Shown: piece after piece, positions 63,401 to 64,000 of the stretch | Numbering within the stretch: the first letter of the stretch is position 1 | Layout of the letters: every line of letters begins with the position of its first letter | From: Spirometra erinaceieuropaei | Taxonomy: Eukaryota > Platyhelminthes > Cestoda > Diphyllobothriidea > Diphyllobothriidae | NCBI GenBank assembly: GCA_902702965.1 | Contig: CACRXP010000005.1 | Span: forward strand, 2,700,391-2,764,390 | DNA: 64,000 nt | Direction of reading: 5' to 3' | The notes under the pieces: generated by a model | The model's database searches: none | The model's input: only the letters and a program-made list of their open reading frames with translations | Told to the model about the DNA's origin: nothing | Position numbers and translations under genes: made by a program

Positions 63401-63423
63401 CATTTTAAAGCATATAATTCAAG

Positions 63424-64000
63424 TTAACAGCAGTAAATCCCAAGGGGTGCCTTCTCCAGGTCAAGGATGCAGCTCGAAAACACTTTCTTCTTTCCAGTGT
63501 TTATGGCTAAACCGACCAACTTAGCGCATTCATTCACCCCTGATATCACAGACTGCAGATGGCCAAAGATCGAGGCCAGCAAAGTGATATTGTCAGAGTA
63601 ATCGAGATCAGCCAGTCGGCGCCCGGATGACAACTCAACACTGTACAAATCGTGCAGGCCCCTTCCGAGAAAATACAACCTTGTCGAAAGCCAGATCGAA
63701 TAACGAAAAGATGGGAGAGATTGATGGGGACCAGAACTCGAACAGTGGTGGAGCGATAGTTGGTCCTGATTGTGGCGATGGTTTTTGTCATGCCGTCGAA
63801 TCCCCTTAACCACCACAGGGAATCACGATGGACGGAATCGAACGCTGCGGCCAGGTCAAAAAATCGGACGGCCGTCGGTTGCTGGTAACTACGGAGCAGA
63901 ATTCAAGAACGCGTCGCAGTGTAAGTACCTGGTCTGCCGAATCACTCCCAGTTCGGAACTAGGTAATATTTAGTGCCGTATTGAAATGTGTTAACCAAAT
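63424..64000 (-). pseudogene. LINE reverse transcriptase relic (runs off right edge)
   Basis: Minus-strand frames give FDSVHRDSLWW near 63790-63835, SGFRQGC near 63675-63700, the polymerase site LDYSDNITLLAS (63590-63625), and GLAINTGKKKVFSS. YADD is expected at the active site but YSDN is seen, so the second catalytic Asp is lost. Frame changes between blocks confirm it is inactive. This is a different LINE family from the 4210 copy. Confidence 0.75.

Overview
The window is eukaryotic and repeat-dense. It carries parts of two host genes that converge tail to tail, embedded in retroelements and foldback DNA elements. The mix of CR1/Jockey-like LINEs, Ty3/gypsy pol, Penelope-like elements, tRNA-derived SINEs, TTAGGG-like tracts and degenerate C2H2 finger repeats suggests a parasitic flatworm. 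A large-genome diphyllobothriidean tapeworm is most likely, but this is inference from element types and not from a species marker.

Layout: 1-800 holds the 3' end of a gypsy retrotransposon. 797-9775 is a stack of four LINE copies (two minus, two plus). The copy at 4210-8065 is nearly intact apart from a frameshift-type ORF fusion and one stop codon. 10637-12190 is another LINE relic, containing a run of 28 CAG triplets. 12200-13420 is a minus-strand gypsy pol relic. 13420-16816 holds no gene I recognise, but does hold a perfect 48-bp palindrome.

16817-25965 (+) is a NOLC1/Nopp140-like nucleolar phosphoprotein gene, with five exons whose splice phases all agree. Its largest intron holds two near-identical Penelope-like copies facing each other as a large inverted repeat. 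Only 255 bp separate its stop codon from that of the next gene.

26134-56879 (-) is a RABGAP1-like Rab GTPase-activating protein. I resolved fourteen exons by splice sites and phase. They give 905 residues covering the end of the PTB domain, the kinesin-like/DUF3694 domain, the TBC domain with Arg and Gln fingers intact, and the C-terminal coiled coils. The 5' end (most of the PTB domain) was not found and probably lies upstream. Introns of this gene hold a foldback MITE family with TA target duplications, an interspersed repeat seen nine times in one orientation only, SINEs, telomere-like tracts and a 76-N assembly gap.

57000-64000 holds more foldback elements, a tRNA-like sequence, a nested inverted repeat and a dead LINE reverse transcriptase running off the right edge.

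I found no operons, CRISPR arrays, rRNA genes or convincing functional tRNA genes. The strongest candidates for new biology are the arrangement and structure of the repeats, not a new protein system.
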